This document shows, one piece after another, positions 10,990-21,830 of a DNA stretch of 64,000 nt. Source of the DNA: Mercurialis annua (lineage: Eukaryota; Streptophyta; Magnoliopsida; Malpighiales; Euphorbiaceae); assembly GCF_937616625.2 (NCBI RefSeq), contig NC_065575.1, forward strand, positions 2,363,501 to 2,427,500, given 5' to 3'. Numbering within the stretch: position 1 is the stretch's first letter; each line of letters starts with the position of its first letter. The translations under genes and the position numbers were made by a program. The notes under the pieces are model-generated. The model was not told the origin of the DNA. It was given only the letters and a program-made list of their open reading frames with translations, and searched no databases.

Positions 10990-11622
10990 TGTTATCGTAA
11001 AACACAAACAATATTAGGTTTCGTTTTGTTTTAGTAGACAAGAAGAGAGAAGCGAGTAAAAGTGAAAGAATACGAAGAAAGAAGTCTAGTTATAGGAAAC
11101 TGAGTGAGTCGGTTAGGGTTAATTTGTTGTAGCTTGTATTCCAAGCAACAACTAGGTCTGTGACAATTGCCCTAATGAAGGATTTAAAAAATAACAAACA
11201 AAATCCACTTTAGTCCTTACATTTTCAGTTCTTTTGGTCTTAATTAACTTTATAAACTGATTTAATTTTACATGCATATTAAAAAAAATGAAATTTTCAT
11301 CAAAATTTTATCAATTATCCATAATACGTTTTATTAAATAATTGACTCATGTTCAGTATTTAGTGTCAACTATTATATTTGGATTCTCTTGTGAAAGATA
11401 ATGTTTTTATGATATGAGAATAGATAATTTAAATCTTTCTAATATTTTCTGTTTAGATTCTTATATCTATGATAATCTAAGGTAAAGAAAATAATAATTA
11501 TATATATCACCCTTGCCCTTGAGAAGCTAGAAACTTATTTTTTCTCCCCCTCTAAATTTCTTTCTTTTACAAGTTTGATCAGATATATATATATATTCTG
11601 CGTCGGAGTCGGGTGCCACACA

Positions 11623-12288
11623 ATGCAACATCAAGAAGCTGACGGAAACCCCGTCGTGAGGTACACCCGAACCACTACCTTCTCCGACGAGACGAAAGCT
11701 CGTTGCCGGAAGCAGCTCCTTCGGTTTGCACTGGCTCTTATCTCTACTACTCTTGCTTGCTATCTAACCCTATTAGCGGGTTATGCAATTTTCTACAAGG
11801 TTGAACTGAAATTCCATGCCCCAAAGTTGAGAGTTGATGAAGTGAAAGCTGCATATTTCAATGTCTCTTCTTCTTCTCATATAATGGCTCATTGGAAAGT
11901 TAATTTCACTTTAGAAAATCCTAATCATAATCTTTTTTATCAAAATTTTGAAACTAGTCTTCTTTTTAAAGATGTGCAAATATCTTCCGTTGTGATTCCG
12001 GATTTCTATCAAGATGAGTCGGAAGTTTCGAAAATGCAGGCTAGTATCGTCGCTGACTCGGTGAGTTTGAACGAAACAGGAGTCGGAAAACAACTTATCG
12101 GTGAAACTGAGGGTGGAATTCTGAATTTCGTAGTCACCATTAATGCCAATTTATCCAAGTATAACTCGATATATTGGATCGGACTACAGAATACGCAGAG
12201 GAGGCAACTGAATTTCCGATGCGAAATAAAGTGTGAGAAGTTCGTCGGCTGGTCCGTCGGTACTCAATATCCGCTTGTCATGTGGTAG
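11623..12288 (+). CDS. NHL/LEA_2 membrane protein (copy 2 of a tandem pair)
   Basis: Intronless, 221 codons. The start at 11623 (MQHQEADGNPVVR) aligns with copy 1; the frame is open 16 codons further upstream to 11575, but that part reads through the conserved leader and TATA-like repeat and is not expected to be translated. A basic head is followed by one membrane segment (about 32-57) and the LEA_2 domain with 'WKVNFTLENPNH'. Compared with copy 1 the cytosolic head is strongly diverged (RTTTFSDETKARCRKQ versus a Thr/Ser-rich stretch), whereas the outer domain is well conserved. It is a plasma-membrane NHL-type protein by family; its individual role is unknown. Confidence 0.85.
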   Translation: MQHQEADGNPVVRYTRTTTFSDETKARCRKQLLRFALALISTTLACYLTLLAGYAIFYKVELKFHAPKLRVDEVKAAYFNVSSSSHIMAHWKVNFTLENPNHNLFYQNFETSLLFKDVQISSVVIPDFYQDESEVSKMQASIVADSVSLNETGVGKQLIGETEGGILNFVVTINANLSKYNSIYWIGLQNTQRRQLNFRCEIKCEKFVGWSVGTQYPLVMW

Positions 12289-12600
12289 TTCTTTTTGTTT
12301 TTTAATTTTTAGTTTTACAGGAATTTCTTGTCGAAGACCTTGTTCGTGTTTTCATGAACCCGGCCTAGGTAAAAATTTCCCCTTCATGTTTACTCAAATA
12401 TTGTAATTTTCCTAGTTTTACTATGTTTTCTGATGTTCAATCCCAACATATAAGGGGGATGTTAGCTTTGAATTGGATATTTTTGGGAGAAAAATCTTAC
12501 CTGCTAATGTTACATCACGAGCTAGTTTTAAATTTCAAAATAGGATATATATGTTATATTTGTAGTAAATTAATAATTTAATAGTGTTGTGTGATAAATA

Positions 12601-13950
12601 GTTTTTTAAATAACAAATAAAATTCTATCTAAACTAAAATGGGAGGAAATAATACTTGCTTAAGAAATGTATACTATTGAGTGTAATTATACTCTTTAAT
12701 TCGTCAAAATAAGAAGAAAACAATTGTCCACGAATTGAACCAGGACAACATATGTGTTCTTGGGTAAATGTCAATATTCTATTTAAAAGGTATTAAAATC
12801 AAAATTTATTTTTTTATTTGTTATTTATAAAAAATATAGTAATTTGAAACTATAGTAAAAAATAGCTAATAATTATAATTACTTTTAAAATTTATCTAAT
12901 TTTTTATAATAAGTTCTATAAAAAATTAGTTTAGGGAGTAATATGAATTTTATTTTTAACAATTTGTTCATGGCTTAATACATCTGTGTATCCCTGTATT
13001 TTTCTCTTTTTACATATAAGATCGCTGCACTAAAATACTCTATCATTAAACCCATGCAATTTAACTTTAATCATCCCGAAGTCCCTCTGTGAATCTTCTG
13101 TTAGCGCGTGCAGTACACGCGCCATTTATGAGATTATGTTAAGACCGTGAGATTAATTTCTCTCACAAAAGTCAAAAATTAATTCTCTTCAAATGATAAA
13201 AAAAAAATCTTTTATTCTAGATTGATTTGATTTTATACAACTAATTTTTTTATTTTTTCATTAAAATTACAATAACTATCTATAATATTTTTATTAAATA
13301 ATTGAATCATGTTATATTTCATTATTATCAAAAATTAAATTTTATCATCAAATTTGTGATCACTGTTTTAATTGAGTGCTATTAATTCAATTAAGAATAT
13401 TTTTAAATATTTACTATTTAATTAATTTTAAAAATAAAAATCATCAATATGAAACAAAAGGAGATAAGTAGTATTTGTATTTTACAAAAACAAACTTAAT
13501 ATTTGTATGCTAATTGTTCTCTTTCCACTTAATATACAATGTTTTATACTAGCCGTTGGTTGATCAAAAGAAAATTGAATCTAATTTTAGTACACATTAG
13601 TCCGAAATTAAAATATTTATGTTAAATACAAATTCGACCCCATTTTAATTGATTAAAATATTTATTTTATCCCCGGGTTGAACATAAAATTTATATTTTC
13701 TAAAAAATACTATTAAAAGTTAATATTTTGGATTATTTTATTTTTCAAATATTTAACAAAATTTAAAAATGCCACTGTCGAATAATTTTAACGGTTGATC
13801 TCTCAACGTCTGTCTCTATCCTATTATATTTTTTTCTCTCATTAATATACAATGCATCAGCTTGACAGGTCAAAATCAGATCAGTATTTTGTCAAACAAA
13901 ATTGAAAAAGAAACTATTTATCATCTTATAATAATATAAGATGAAAGTTG
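12601..13950. other. AT-rich spacer
   Basis: No open frame with coding character. It contains fragments of the common plant intergenic type, such as the sequence around 12975-13090 that resembles one arm of the GGGTTAAT foldback family. Nothing else is supported. Confidence 0.4.
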
Positions 13951-13957
13951 AAAGATA

Positions 13958-14300
13958 TTGTATTGTTATGAGAGAAAGAAAGAAACTAAGGAACCATCAG
14001 TGACAATTAGCCCGCGTCCAAAGCAACACGGTGTCGTTCCGAGAACAATCATAAACCCTAACATTTTTTTTGATTTCATAAACCCTAGCAATTATCCGAA
14101 ACAAAAAAAACAAAAAAATCGGGCTTTCTCTGTTGAAGGTATTCTTAATGTTTATGTTTCTATTTAATGTTTTTAATTAGCTTTAAATTATGCGAAAAAA
14201 TTTACTTAAAAACAGTGCTCTGTGTTCTACTATGCTTTAGGTTTCTAGGGTTCAAACGGGCAGCACAAGAGGAGATTTTTGATTCATCCAGGTTGTTGCA
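13958..14300 (+). promoter_or_regulatory. Promoter and 5' leader of FGAM synthase with telo-boxes
   Basis: Two telo-box motifs AAACCCTA lie at 14053-14060 and 14080-14087, a motif common in plant genes for translation and nucleotide synthesis. A likely non-coding exon ends near GTTGAAG|GTATTCT (donor about 14140) and a second leader exon begins after ATGCTTTAG (about 14240), running to the ATG at 14301. A related segment is found upstream of the gene at 21002. Confidence 0.5.
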
Positions 14301-17300
14301 ATGGCTGCAACTCAATGTTTACAAGTTGAGTGTTTGTATTTAATCCAATTCTTTGTTAATATAATGGAAATTTGGTTTTTATTGTTCGGTATGCCGGGTT
14401 CTTATTATTTTGATTTTAATTGCAGGGTTCCTATGGGCAAACTCTGTTTCTGCAGAAAGATTTAGTTGTTAACAGGCGGAATCAGTTATTATTGGGCGCT
14501 CTTCGTAATTCGACATCTCCACTGTGTGTTACTGGCAGGAAAGGTGTTTTATTGAGGTGTTCTGCTCAATCGAAGCCTGGAGCTGTGGCTACTAGTTCTC
14601 TTAATGAGCAATCTAATTTGATTGAAATGTCTAGTCAACAGATTGTTCATTTTTATCGCGTGCCGCTAATCCAAGAGAGTGCTACTGTTGAGTTACTCAA
14701 GTCAGTGCAATCGAAAATCTCTAATGAGATTGTTGGGTTGCAGACAGAGCAGTGTTTTAATGTGGGGCTCCAGTCTGAGATTTCCAATGAGAAGTATGGA
14801 GTTCTTAGGTGGCTTCTGTCAGAAACTTATGAACCGGAGAACTTGGGAACAGAGAGCTTTCTTGATAAGAAGAAGAGAGAAGGTTTGAATACTGTTATAG
14901 TTGAGGTTGGGCCTCGATTGTCTTTTACAACAGCTTGGTCTGCAAATGCTGTTTCCATTTGTCGTGCTTGTGGATTAACAGAAGTGACGCGTATCGAGCG
15001 GTCCCGGAGGTACTTGCTACATAGTAAGGGAGTCTTGCGAGAAGATCAGATCAGCGAGTTCTCCGCCATGGTTCATGATCGGATGACTGAGTGTGTTTAT
15101 ACTCAGAAGTTGACATCTTTTGAGACTAGTGTGGTTCCTGAGGAAGTACGGCTTGTGCCCGTTATGGAGAAAGGGAGGAAGGCTTTGGAAGAGATTAATC
15201 AAGAGATGGGTTTCGCTTTTGATGAGCAAGATTTGAAGTACTACACTAGGCTTTTTAAAGAAGATATCAAACGGAATCCGACGACTGTGGAATTGTTTGA
15301 CATTGCACAATCCAACAGTGAACACAGCAGGCACTGGTTTTTTACTGGAAACATTGTCATTGATGGTCAGCCTATGGATAGAACACTTATGCAGATTGTG
15401 AAAAGCACTTTGCAGGCGAATCCAAACAATTCAGTGATTGGCTTTCATGATAACTCCAGTGCAATCAAGGGCTTCCCTGTTCAGCAATTGCTGCCAGTTA
15501 AGCCTGGTTTGACATGTCCACTAGATGTTGCTACTCGTGACCTTGATATTTTATTCACAGCTGAGACTCATAATTTCCCTTGTGCTGTGGCACCTTATCC
15601 TGGGGCAGAAACAGGTGCAGGTGGTAGAATTAGAGATACCCATGCGACAGGTAGGGGTTCATTTGTCATTGGAGCGACAGCTGGTTATTGTGTTGGGAAT
15701 TTGAATATGGAAGGATCTTATGCTCCATGGGAAGATTATTCCTTCACATATCCATCGAACTTGGCATCACCTCTGCAGATTCTGATTGATGCTAGCAATG
15801 GTGCATCAGATTATGGAAACAAATTTGGGGAGCCCTTGATTCAGGGTTACACTAGAACCTTTGGAATGAGACTTCCGAGTGGGGAAAGGCGAGAATGGCT
15901 GAAGCCGATTATGTTCAGTGCGGGTATTGGGCAGATTGATCACACCCACATAACAAAAGGAGAGCCTGACATTGGTATGTTGGTTGTGAAGATTGGGGGT
16001 CCTGCATATCGTATAGGAATGGGAGGCGGGGCTGCCTCAAGTATGGTGAGTGGGCAAAATGATGCAGAACTTGATTTTAATGCTGTACAGCGTGGAGATG
16101 CAGAGATGTCACAGAAACTTTATCGTGTTGTCCGCGCCTGCATCGAGATGGGGAAGAATAATCCAATTATTAGCATCCACGATCAAGGAGCTGGTGGGAA
16201 CTGTAATGTGGTGAAGGAAATTATATATCCAAAGGGTGCTGTGATTGACATCCGAGCAATCGTGGTTGGTGATCATACGATGTCTGTTCTAGAGATATGG
16301 GGTGCAGAATATCAGGAGCAAGATGCTATCTTGGTGAAACCTGAGAGCCGTGATCTTCTACAATCAATTTGTGAAAGAGAAAGGGTATCAATGGCTGTTA
16401 TTGGGACAATTAATGGCGAGGGACGTGTGGTCTTGGTTGACAGTTCAGCTATTGAGAAATGCAGTTTACTTGGGCTGCCTCCTCCTCCTCCTGCTGTAGA
16501 TTTTGAGCTTGAGAAAGTACTTGGGGACATGCCTCGCAAGACTTTTGAATTCCACAGAATGGTTAATGCAAGAGAGCCTCTTGACATTGCTCCAGGGATC
16601 ACTGTGATGGAGGCTTTAAAGAGGGTATTGAGGCTTCCTTCTGTATGTTCGAAACGTTTCTTGACAACAAAAGTGGATAGATGTGTTACAGGTCTTGTAG
16701 CACAGCAACAAACTGTTGGTCCTTTGCAGATTACACTCGCTGATGTTGCTGTTATAGCTCAGACTTACTCTGACTTGACTGGAGGTGCATGCGCAATTGG
16801 TGAGCAGCCAATCAAAGGGCTGGTTAATCCAAAGGCAATGGCAAGACTGGCTGTTGGAGAAGCACTCACAAATCTAGTTTGGGCTAAGGTTACTTCTCTT
16901 TCTGATGTTAAAGCAAGCGGGAATTGGATGTATGCTGCCAAGCTTGATGGGGAAGGAGCAGACATGTATGATGCTGCAACAGCTCTTTCTGAAGCTATGA
17001 TTGAACTGGGTATTGCTATTGATGGGGGAAAAGACAGTCTCTCTATGGCAGCTCATGCAGGTGATGAGGTTGTTAAGGCTCCAGGTAATCTTGTTATCAG
17101 TGTTTACGTCACTTGTCCTGACATAACAAAAACAGTAACCCCGGATTTGAAATTGGGAGATGATGGTCTACTGCTTCATATTGATTTGGCAAAAGGTGAG
17201 AGGCGACTAGGGGCATCAGCTCTTGCACAGGCATTTGACCAAATTGGGGATGACTCTCCTGATCTTGAGGATGTTTCTTACCTCAAAAGAACTTTTGAGA

Positions 17301-18610
17301 GTGTACAAGATCTTATTGAGGATGAACTCATCTCCTCTGGCCATGATATAAGTGATGGTGGGTTCCTGATCTGTGCCATGGAGATGGCATTTGCTGGAAA
17401 TTGTGGCATTGTTTTGGACTTGGCTTCACATGGGAAGAGTCTCTTCCAAACACTCTTTGCAGAAGAGCTTGGTCTTATTCTCGAGGTTAGCCGGAAAAAC
17501 TTGGATGGTGTTATACAGAGGCTCAATAAGGTGGGGGTTTCTGCTGAGATAGTTGGACAAGTGACTGCCTCGCCCATGATAGAACTAAAAGTTGATGGGG
17601 AAACTCATATTAATGAGGGAACTTCTCTTCTAAGAGATATGTGGGAGGAAACAAGCTTTCAACTTGAGAAGCTCCAAAGACTGGCTTCCTGTGTGGACTC
17701 TGAGAAAGAAGGTTTAAAATATAGGCATGAACCACTCTGGAAATTGTCATTTACCCCGACAGTTACAGATGCGAGATATATGTCTGCAACTTTAAAACCA
17801 AAAGTGGCAGTAATTCGAGAGGAAGGAAGCAACGGAGACCGAGAAATGGCTGCAGCACTTTATGCTACTGGTTTTGAACCCTGGGATGTTACGATGTCTG
17901 ACCTTCTGCGTGGAGCCATCTCCCTTCATGAATTCCGTGGAGTTGTGTTTGTGGGAGGTTTTAGCTATGCTGATGTCCTTGATTCTGCAAAGGGGTGGTC
18001 TGCCTCCATAAGATTTAATCAGCCACTTCTAAATCAGTTTCAGGACTTCTACAAGCGACCTGATACTTTCAGCCTCGGTGTATGCAATGGATGTCAGCTA
18101 ATGGCTCTATTGGGATGGGTCCCAGGCCCCCAAGTTGGGGGTGTGCTTGGTGCTGGAGGGGACCCTTCACAACCGAGGTTTGTTCACAATGAGTCTGGCC
18201 GATTTGAATGCCGTTTTACAAGTGTGACGATACAGGATTCCCCTGCCATTATGTTCAAAGGAATGGAAGGTAGTACATTAGGAGTTTGGGCTGCCCATGG
18301 TGAGGGAAGAGCTTATTTCCCAGATGATGGTGTTCTTGATCGCGTGGTTCATTCAGATTTGGCTCCAGTTAGATACTGTGATGACGATGGTAATCCAACA
18401 GAAACTTACCCTTTCAACGTGAATGGTTCTCCTTTAGGTGTAGCAGCAATTTGTTCTCCTGATGGGAGGCATCTCGCTATGATGCCTCATCCAGAACGTT
18501 GCTTCATGATGTGGCAGTTCCCATGGTATCCTAAGCACTGGGATGTGGACAGCAAAGGTCCTAGCCCATGGTTAAAGATGTTCCAGAATGCTAGAGACTG
18601 GTGCTCATGA
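14301..18610 (+). CDS. Phosphoribosylformylglycinamidine synthase, organellar (FGAM synthase, PurL type)
   Basis: Two coding exons, 14301-14324 and 14426-18610, give 1402 residues, close to the Arabidopsis enzyme (about 1,400). It catalyses the ATP- and glutamine-dependent conversion of FGAR to FGAM, step four of purine synthesis, in plastids and mitochondria. The first 50-60 residues (MAATQCLQG, then Arg/Ser-rich) look like a transit peptide. The PurL part shows 'AETHNFPCAVAPYPGAETG' and a Gly-rich block (GGPAYRIGMGGGAASSM). The C-terminal glutaminase domain has the nucleophile motif G-V-C-N-G (Cys 1228) and the H-P-E pair (His 1363, Glu 1365). The tiny first exon is inferred: ATG to CTACAA|GTTGAG-type donor, acceptor TTGCAG at 14420-14425, phase 0; the long frame alone has no ATG upstream of the conserved region. 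The enzyme appears intact. Confidence 0.95.
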
Positions 18611-19204
18611 GAGAGGTCAGTTTATTTAAACTATATCTGTAATGGCTTCCTATCTTAGATTGCTTACTGATGACTGATCTCTACTTTACCATATACAATT
18701 TGCAGTTTTCCTGATGGGTAAAGACGGGTGCATCATCAATATGAAGGCATGTCAAGCAAAGGTGGTTTAGATGATAATTTATTATCTACAGAGGTCCAAT
18801 GGAGACAGGTCTTGAGAATTCTTCTGAGTTCCAATACATTTTGGTTTTACTTTCGTTTGTATTCTATCCAAATGACTAATACAAGTTTCTAATAACTCTA
18901 TCTAGTGGAGTTTTTACATCTTTCATTTCTATAGTTTATAATGATTTAACAAGTGTGGCATATGTAAATTCACTTGCACAGTCCATGGTTCGTGTAAAAC
19001 CAAGTCGGAGTTGTCATAGAACTTCCGTTCTTGATACTGACTATGCTGAGATTTGCTCTTTATAATCATCACATACAAGTCTCAGAAGCCTTTTTTAGTT
19101 ATGGCAAGAGACATTCTTCAGTTTTCCTAGAAGTAAGTTCTTTTGGGGTCTCCCTTGTGTAGTATCAAATGATTAGTAAAAATTATAACCTGATAGTAAA
19201 CAAA
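18611..19204. other. 3' region of FGAM synthase
   Basis: Probable 3' UTR and spacer. A GAGAGGTCAG... stretch with a possible 3' UTR intron (GAGAG|GTCAGT near 18612, acceptor TTTGCAG near 18705) precedes the polyadenylation area around 18860-18900 (AATACA, AATAAC). No gene is seen. Confidence 0.3.
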
Positions 19205-19490
19205 TAATTTTGGTCCTATTTTGTTATTTATGTCTATTTCGTTGCCCGCAAACTGAAATTTCAGTTCTTGAGCTACATTTTTCAGTGTTTTTCTTTTAAT
19301 GGTTTTGATCAGTTTTTAATTTCCAGCTATTCTAATTTCCAGTTGTTAATCGGTATTTCCTTTGAATTAAAATCTGGTATCTGTTCGTCTTTTTTTGGTT
19401 TATTTCAATTCTTTTAGTTTTGAATTGGGGTTTAAGGTTTTATCTATTGCTTTTAATTCTACAGTTTATCTCTACAGATTAAACAGTGTA
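19205..19490 (+). repeat. Copy of the GAMYB 5' region
   Basis: Closely matches 25290-25520 upstream of the MYB start codon. Shared blocks include ATTTCGTTGCCCG, AACTGAAATTTCAGTTCTTG, AGCTACATTTTTCAGTG, GATCAGTTTTTAATTTCCA and CTACAGTTTATCTCTA. The copy here has no MYB coding sequence after it. It is either a duplicated piece of the MYB leader/first intron or a shared mobile repeat; only two copies are present in the window. Confidence 0.7.
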
Positions 19491-20389
19491 TGTCATGAAC
19501 ATTTTTTTGTCTACTGTACAGATTAATTACAGTCATACATCAGTCCTTTTTTATTTAATTTGTTAATGTGCAATAATGGATGTCACAAATCACCATTTGT
19601 GCTTTCAACAATTTTATTTCTCGTTGATTTAAATATCGTCCGGTATACACTGTTTAATTTGTGGCAGTGAATCTGCATCGATTGATTTGTTCATAGAGCA
19701 TTTCATTTCATATGGTGATATTCATAGGAATTTTCTGGTATTTTGACAGAGGAACTTTTGTGGTTTGCGCGTATTCGTTAAATTACTCAATCTGACTGTT
19801 TAATTCCAATCAGACTATTTCTAAGCCCTTACGAACTGACACCAACACATTGCAAATTTGCAACATAAACAACAAGTTCAGTGGGAAGTGTTATTTGAAT
19901 CTGGTTCGGGTTGATGAAGATGATCGACGCTACATTAAGCAGCAAGTTGCAGGAAAATTCATGATGTATTATTATTATCATCATAGTAGAAAAATGTGTT
20001 GCTTGCCATCAAAATTTACTTTGAAGATTAACTGCCTTGTCTTGTGACACATTGTAAGGTTATAAATTTTGAGAACCATGGAGCCTAAATTCAAAAGAAG
20101 TTAATTTCACGTATAAATGCTACGTCTTTATGAGATTTAATCGGCACGACTAAAATTCAATATTGATGGTTGATATAAGATAGAAACATGTTGCTATGAG
20201 CCACACGACCTTATACAGGATCCGGCATTCGGACTCATATGATCATAGCAGTGTCGCTGCAATTTAAAAAGTCATTTTAATCCTATTTTATTATTTAAGA
20301 GAAAAGAATCAAGTTGTCAATATTTTGTCATTTGAGCAAAAGTATTACTATTTTTTTTTATTTTCTTACTTTTTTTTATAAAAATTAAG

Positions 20390-20705
20390 ATAATGAATAT
20401 TACTGGAGAGAAGAAAAAAGTTGAGGGATCATCAGTCAAAATTAGCCCTTAAATTAAATTCCTCCTAAAAGCAACACGGTGTCGTTTACTAAAACAATTA
20501 TAAACCCCAAGCTATAAAAATAAACAATCTGAAACCAAAAAAGAATTCAGGCTCTCTCTGTTTGAAGGTATTCTCCTTTCAATTTTATTTTCTGTTTAAT
20601 TTGATGTGTTTAATTAATTGCAAACATAATTAGCTTTAGATTTTCCTCCGAATTTAACCTAATTTTAGGTGTCTAGGGTTCAAATTTGTGTTTGTTCAAT
20701 AATTT
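20390..20705 (+). promoter_or_regulatory. Copy of the FGAM synthase promoter and leader, now upstream of the At4g18593-like gene
   Basis: Colinear matches to 13958-14260: CATCAGT..AATTAGCCC, AAGCAACACGGTGTCGTT, CTCTCTGTTTGAAGGTATTCT (leader exon end plus donor), ATAATTAGCTTTA, and AGGTGTCTAGGGTTCAAA (acceptor region). The telo-box is altered here (AAACCCCA instead of AAACCCTA). The arrangement suggests that transcription and leader splicing of the downstream gene use duplicated FGAM synthase sequences. Confidence 0.65.
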
Positions 20706-20769
20706 ATTTTTTGTTAAAATATATTTTTCGTATTAATTTAGACTAAATTAACGAATTTTTTTACCAATG

Positions 20770-20993
20770 AATGTCTTGTTAATCACTCTGTATTGCCTGT
20801 GTTTTTAGTTAAGATCGACCTGCGGAATGTCCTGTTAATCGCTCTGTATTGCCCGTGTTTTTAGTTAAGATCAACCTCCGGAATGTCCTGTTAATCGCTC
20901 TGTATTGCCCGTGTTTTTTGTTAAGATCGACCTGTGGAATGTCTTGTTTATCACTTTGTATTGCTCGTGTTTTTAGTTAATATCAATCCGCAG
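20770..20993 (+). repeat. 56-bp tandem repeat, four copies, ending at an intron acceptor
   Basis: Units at 20770-20825, 20826-20881, 20882-20937 and 20938-20993, each opening AATGTC(C/T)TGTT and containing TGTATTGC and GTGTTTTTAGTTAA. The last unit ends exactly in CCGCAG at 20993, which would serve as the acceptor of the 5' leader intron, eight bases before the ATG at 21002. Copies 1-3 end in CGG or TGG and lack the AG. Confidence 0.9.
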
Positions 20994-21001
20994 TAGCAAT
21001 A

Positions 21002-21815
21002 ATGGACAACCCAATTTCGGAAGCTGAGACTGTAGTAGCCGATAAGTCTGATTTAGGACCTGTTGGTAAGCCTCAAGTTATTTACCGCTGTAAAAAGTGT
21101 CGAAGAATTGTAGCATCAGCAGATAACATTGTTTCACATGAACATGGGAATGGAGAAGAATGCTTTAAATGGAAAAGGCGAGATGGTGATGCTCGAGAGA
21201 ACGAGCCTGTCGAATGCACTTCCATATTCGTTGAGCCCATGAAATGGATGCAAACAGGTGAGTATCTGTTTGCTATAGGAAAATTTATATCACTCGTATC
21301 TGAATTTTTTTAAATCGGTTAATTTATTGAATGTTTTTTTCAATCAGTATTTTAATTTTCAAACAGTATATCAAATGTGCGTTTTTAGCTATGTTTCGAT
21401 CAGGTGGCTATTAAATTGTCGAAAAAATATTAAAATATAGTACTATTTTATTTTACCTTTTTGATTCTATGTAGGCAAGTGTGTTATACAATACCATCAT
21501 TCTGAGGTTTAATTTTGTATTTTTGTCACACCGATGACTGAAAAACGGTTAAAAATACTTGACATTTATAAATTTTAAAGTTGAAACACTGATTTAAAAG
21601 AAATAAGAGTTTAGCCACTAATTTCTTCTGAATATGCTATTTTAGTACAAGAAGGTTTCGTGGGAGAAGGCCTGGTGGGAGAGAAGCTTCAATGCTTGGG
21701 ATGCAAGGCACGATTAGGTTCGTTCAACTGGGCGGGTATGCAATGCAACTGCGGAACATGGGTTAATCCTGCTTTTCAATTGCATAAAAGTAGATTAGAT
21801 GAATGTTTTATATGA
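21002..21815 (+). CDS. Zinc-binding protein like At4g18593 (inactive dual-specificity phosphatase-like)
   Basis: Two exons, 21002-21257 and 21646-21815, join as ATGCAAACAG|GTGAGT ... TTTTAG|TACAAG to give 141 residues; without splicing the frame would stop at 21311. There are four Cys pairs or singles typical of the zinc-binding tail of YVH1/DUSP12 phosphatases: C-x2-C at the start (YRCKKCRR), a conserved 'SHEHG', then 'CTSIFVEPMKWM', 'LQCLGCKARLGSFNW' and 'CNCGTWVNPAF'. No phosphatase catalytic domain (HCxxGxxR) is present, in line with the stand-alone plant family annotated as inactive. In yeast and animals the same zinc module of YVH1 works in 60S ribosome maturation; whether the plant stand-alone form does so is unknown. 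Its promoter and leader are duplicated from FGAM synthase. Confidence 0.8.
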
Positions 21816-21830
21816 CTAATTTTGAGTTAA

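Larger units (their letters stand above)
8240..12600 (+). repeat. Tandem duplication containing the two NHL genes
   Basis: Similarity between the copies extends beyond the genes: 5' from about 8240 versus 11370 (shared AAATCTTTCTAATATTTT and TTTAGATTCTTATATCT), through the leaders, and 3' to about 9400 versus 12600. The duplicated block is about 1.2 kb, and about 1.9 kb of unrelated sequence with a minus-strand gene separates the copies. Confidence 0.8.

Noticed and set aside
14420..14425. Non-ATG start (TTG) for FGAM synthase at 14420
   Set aside because: It lies in a splice acceptor (TTGCAG). The ATG at 14301 with a 24-base first coding exon gives a proper start and transit peptide.
16312..17577. 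Several minus-strand frames inside FGAM synthase
   Set aside because: Antisense shadows of a strongly conserved coding exon.
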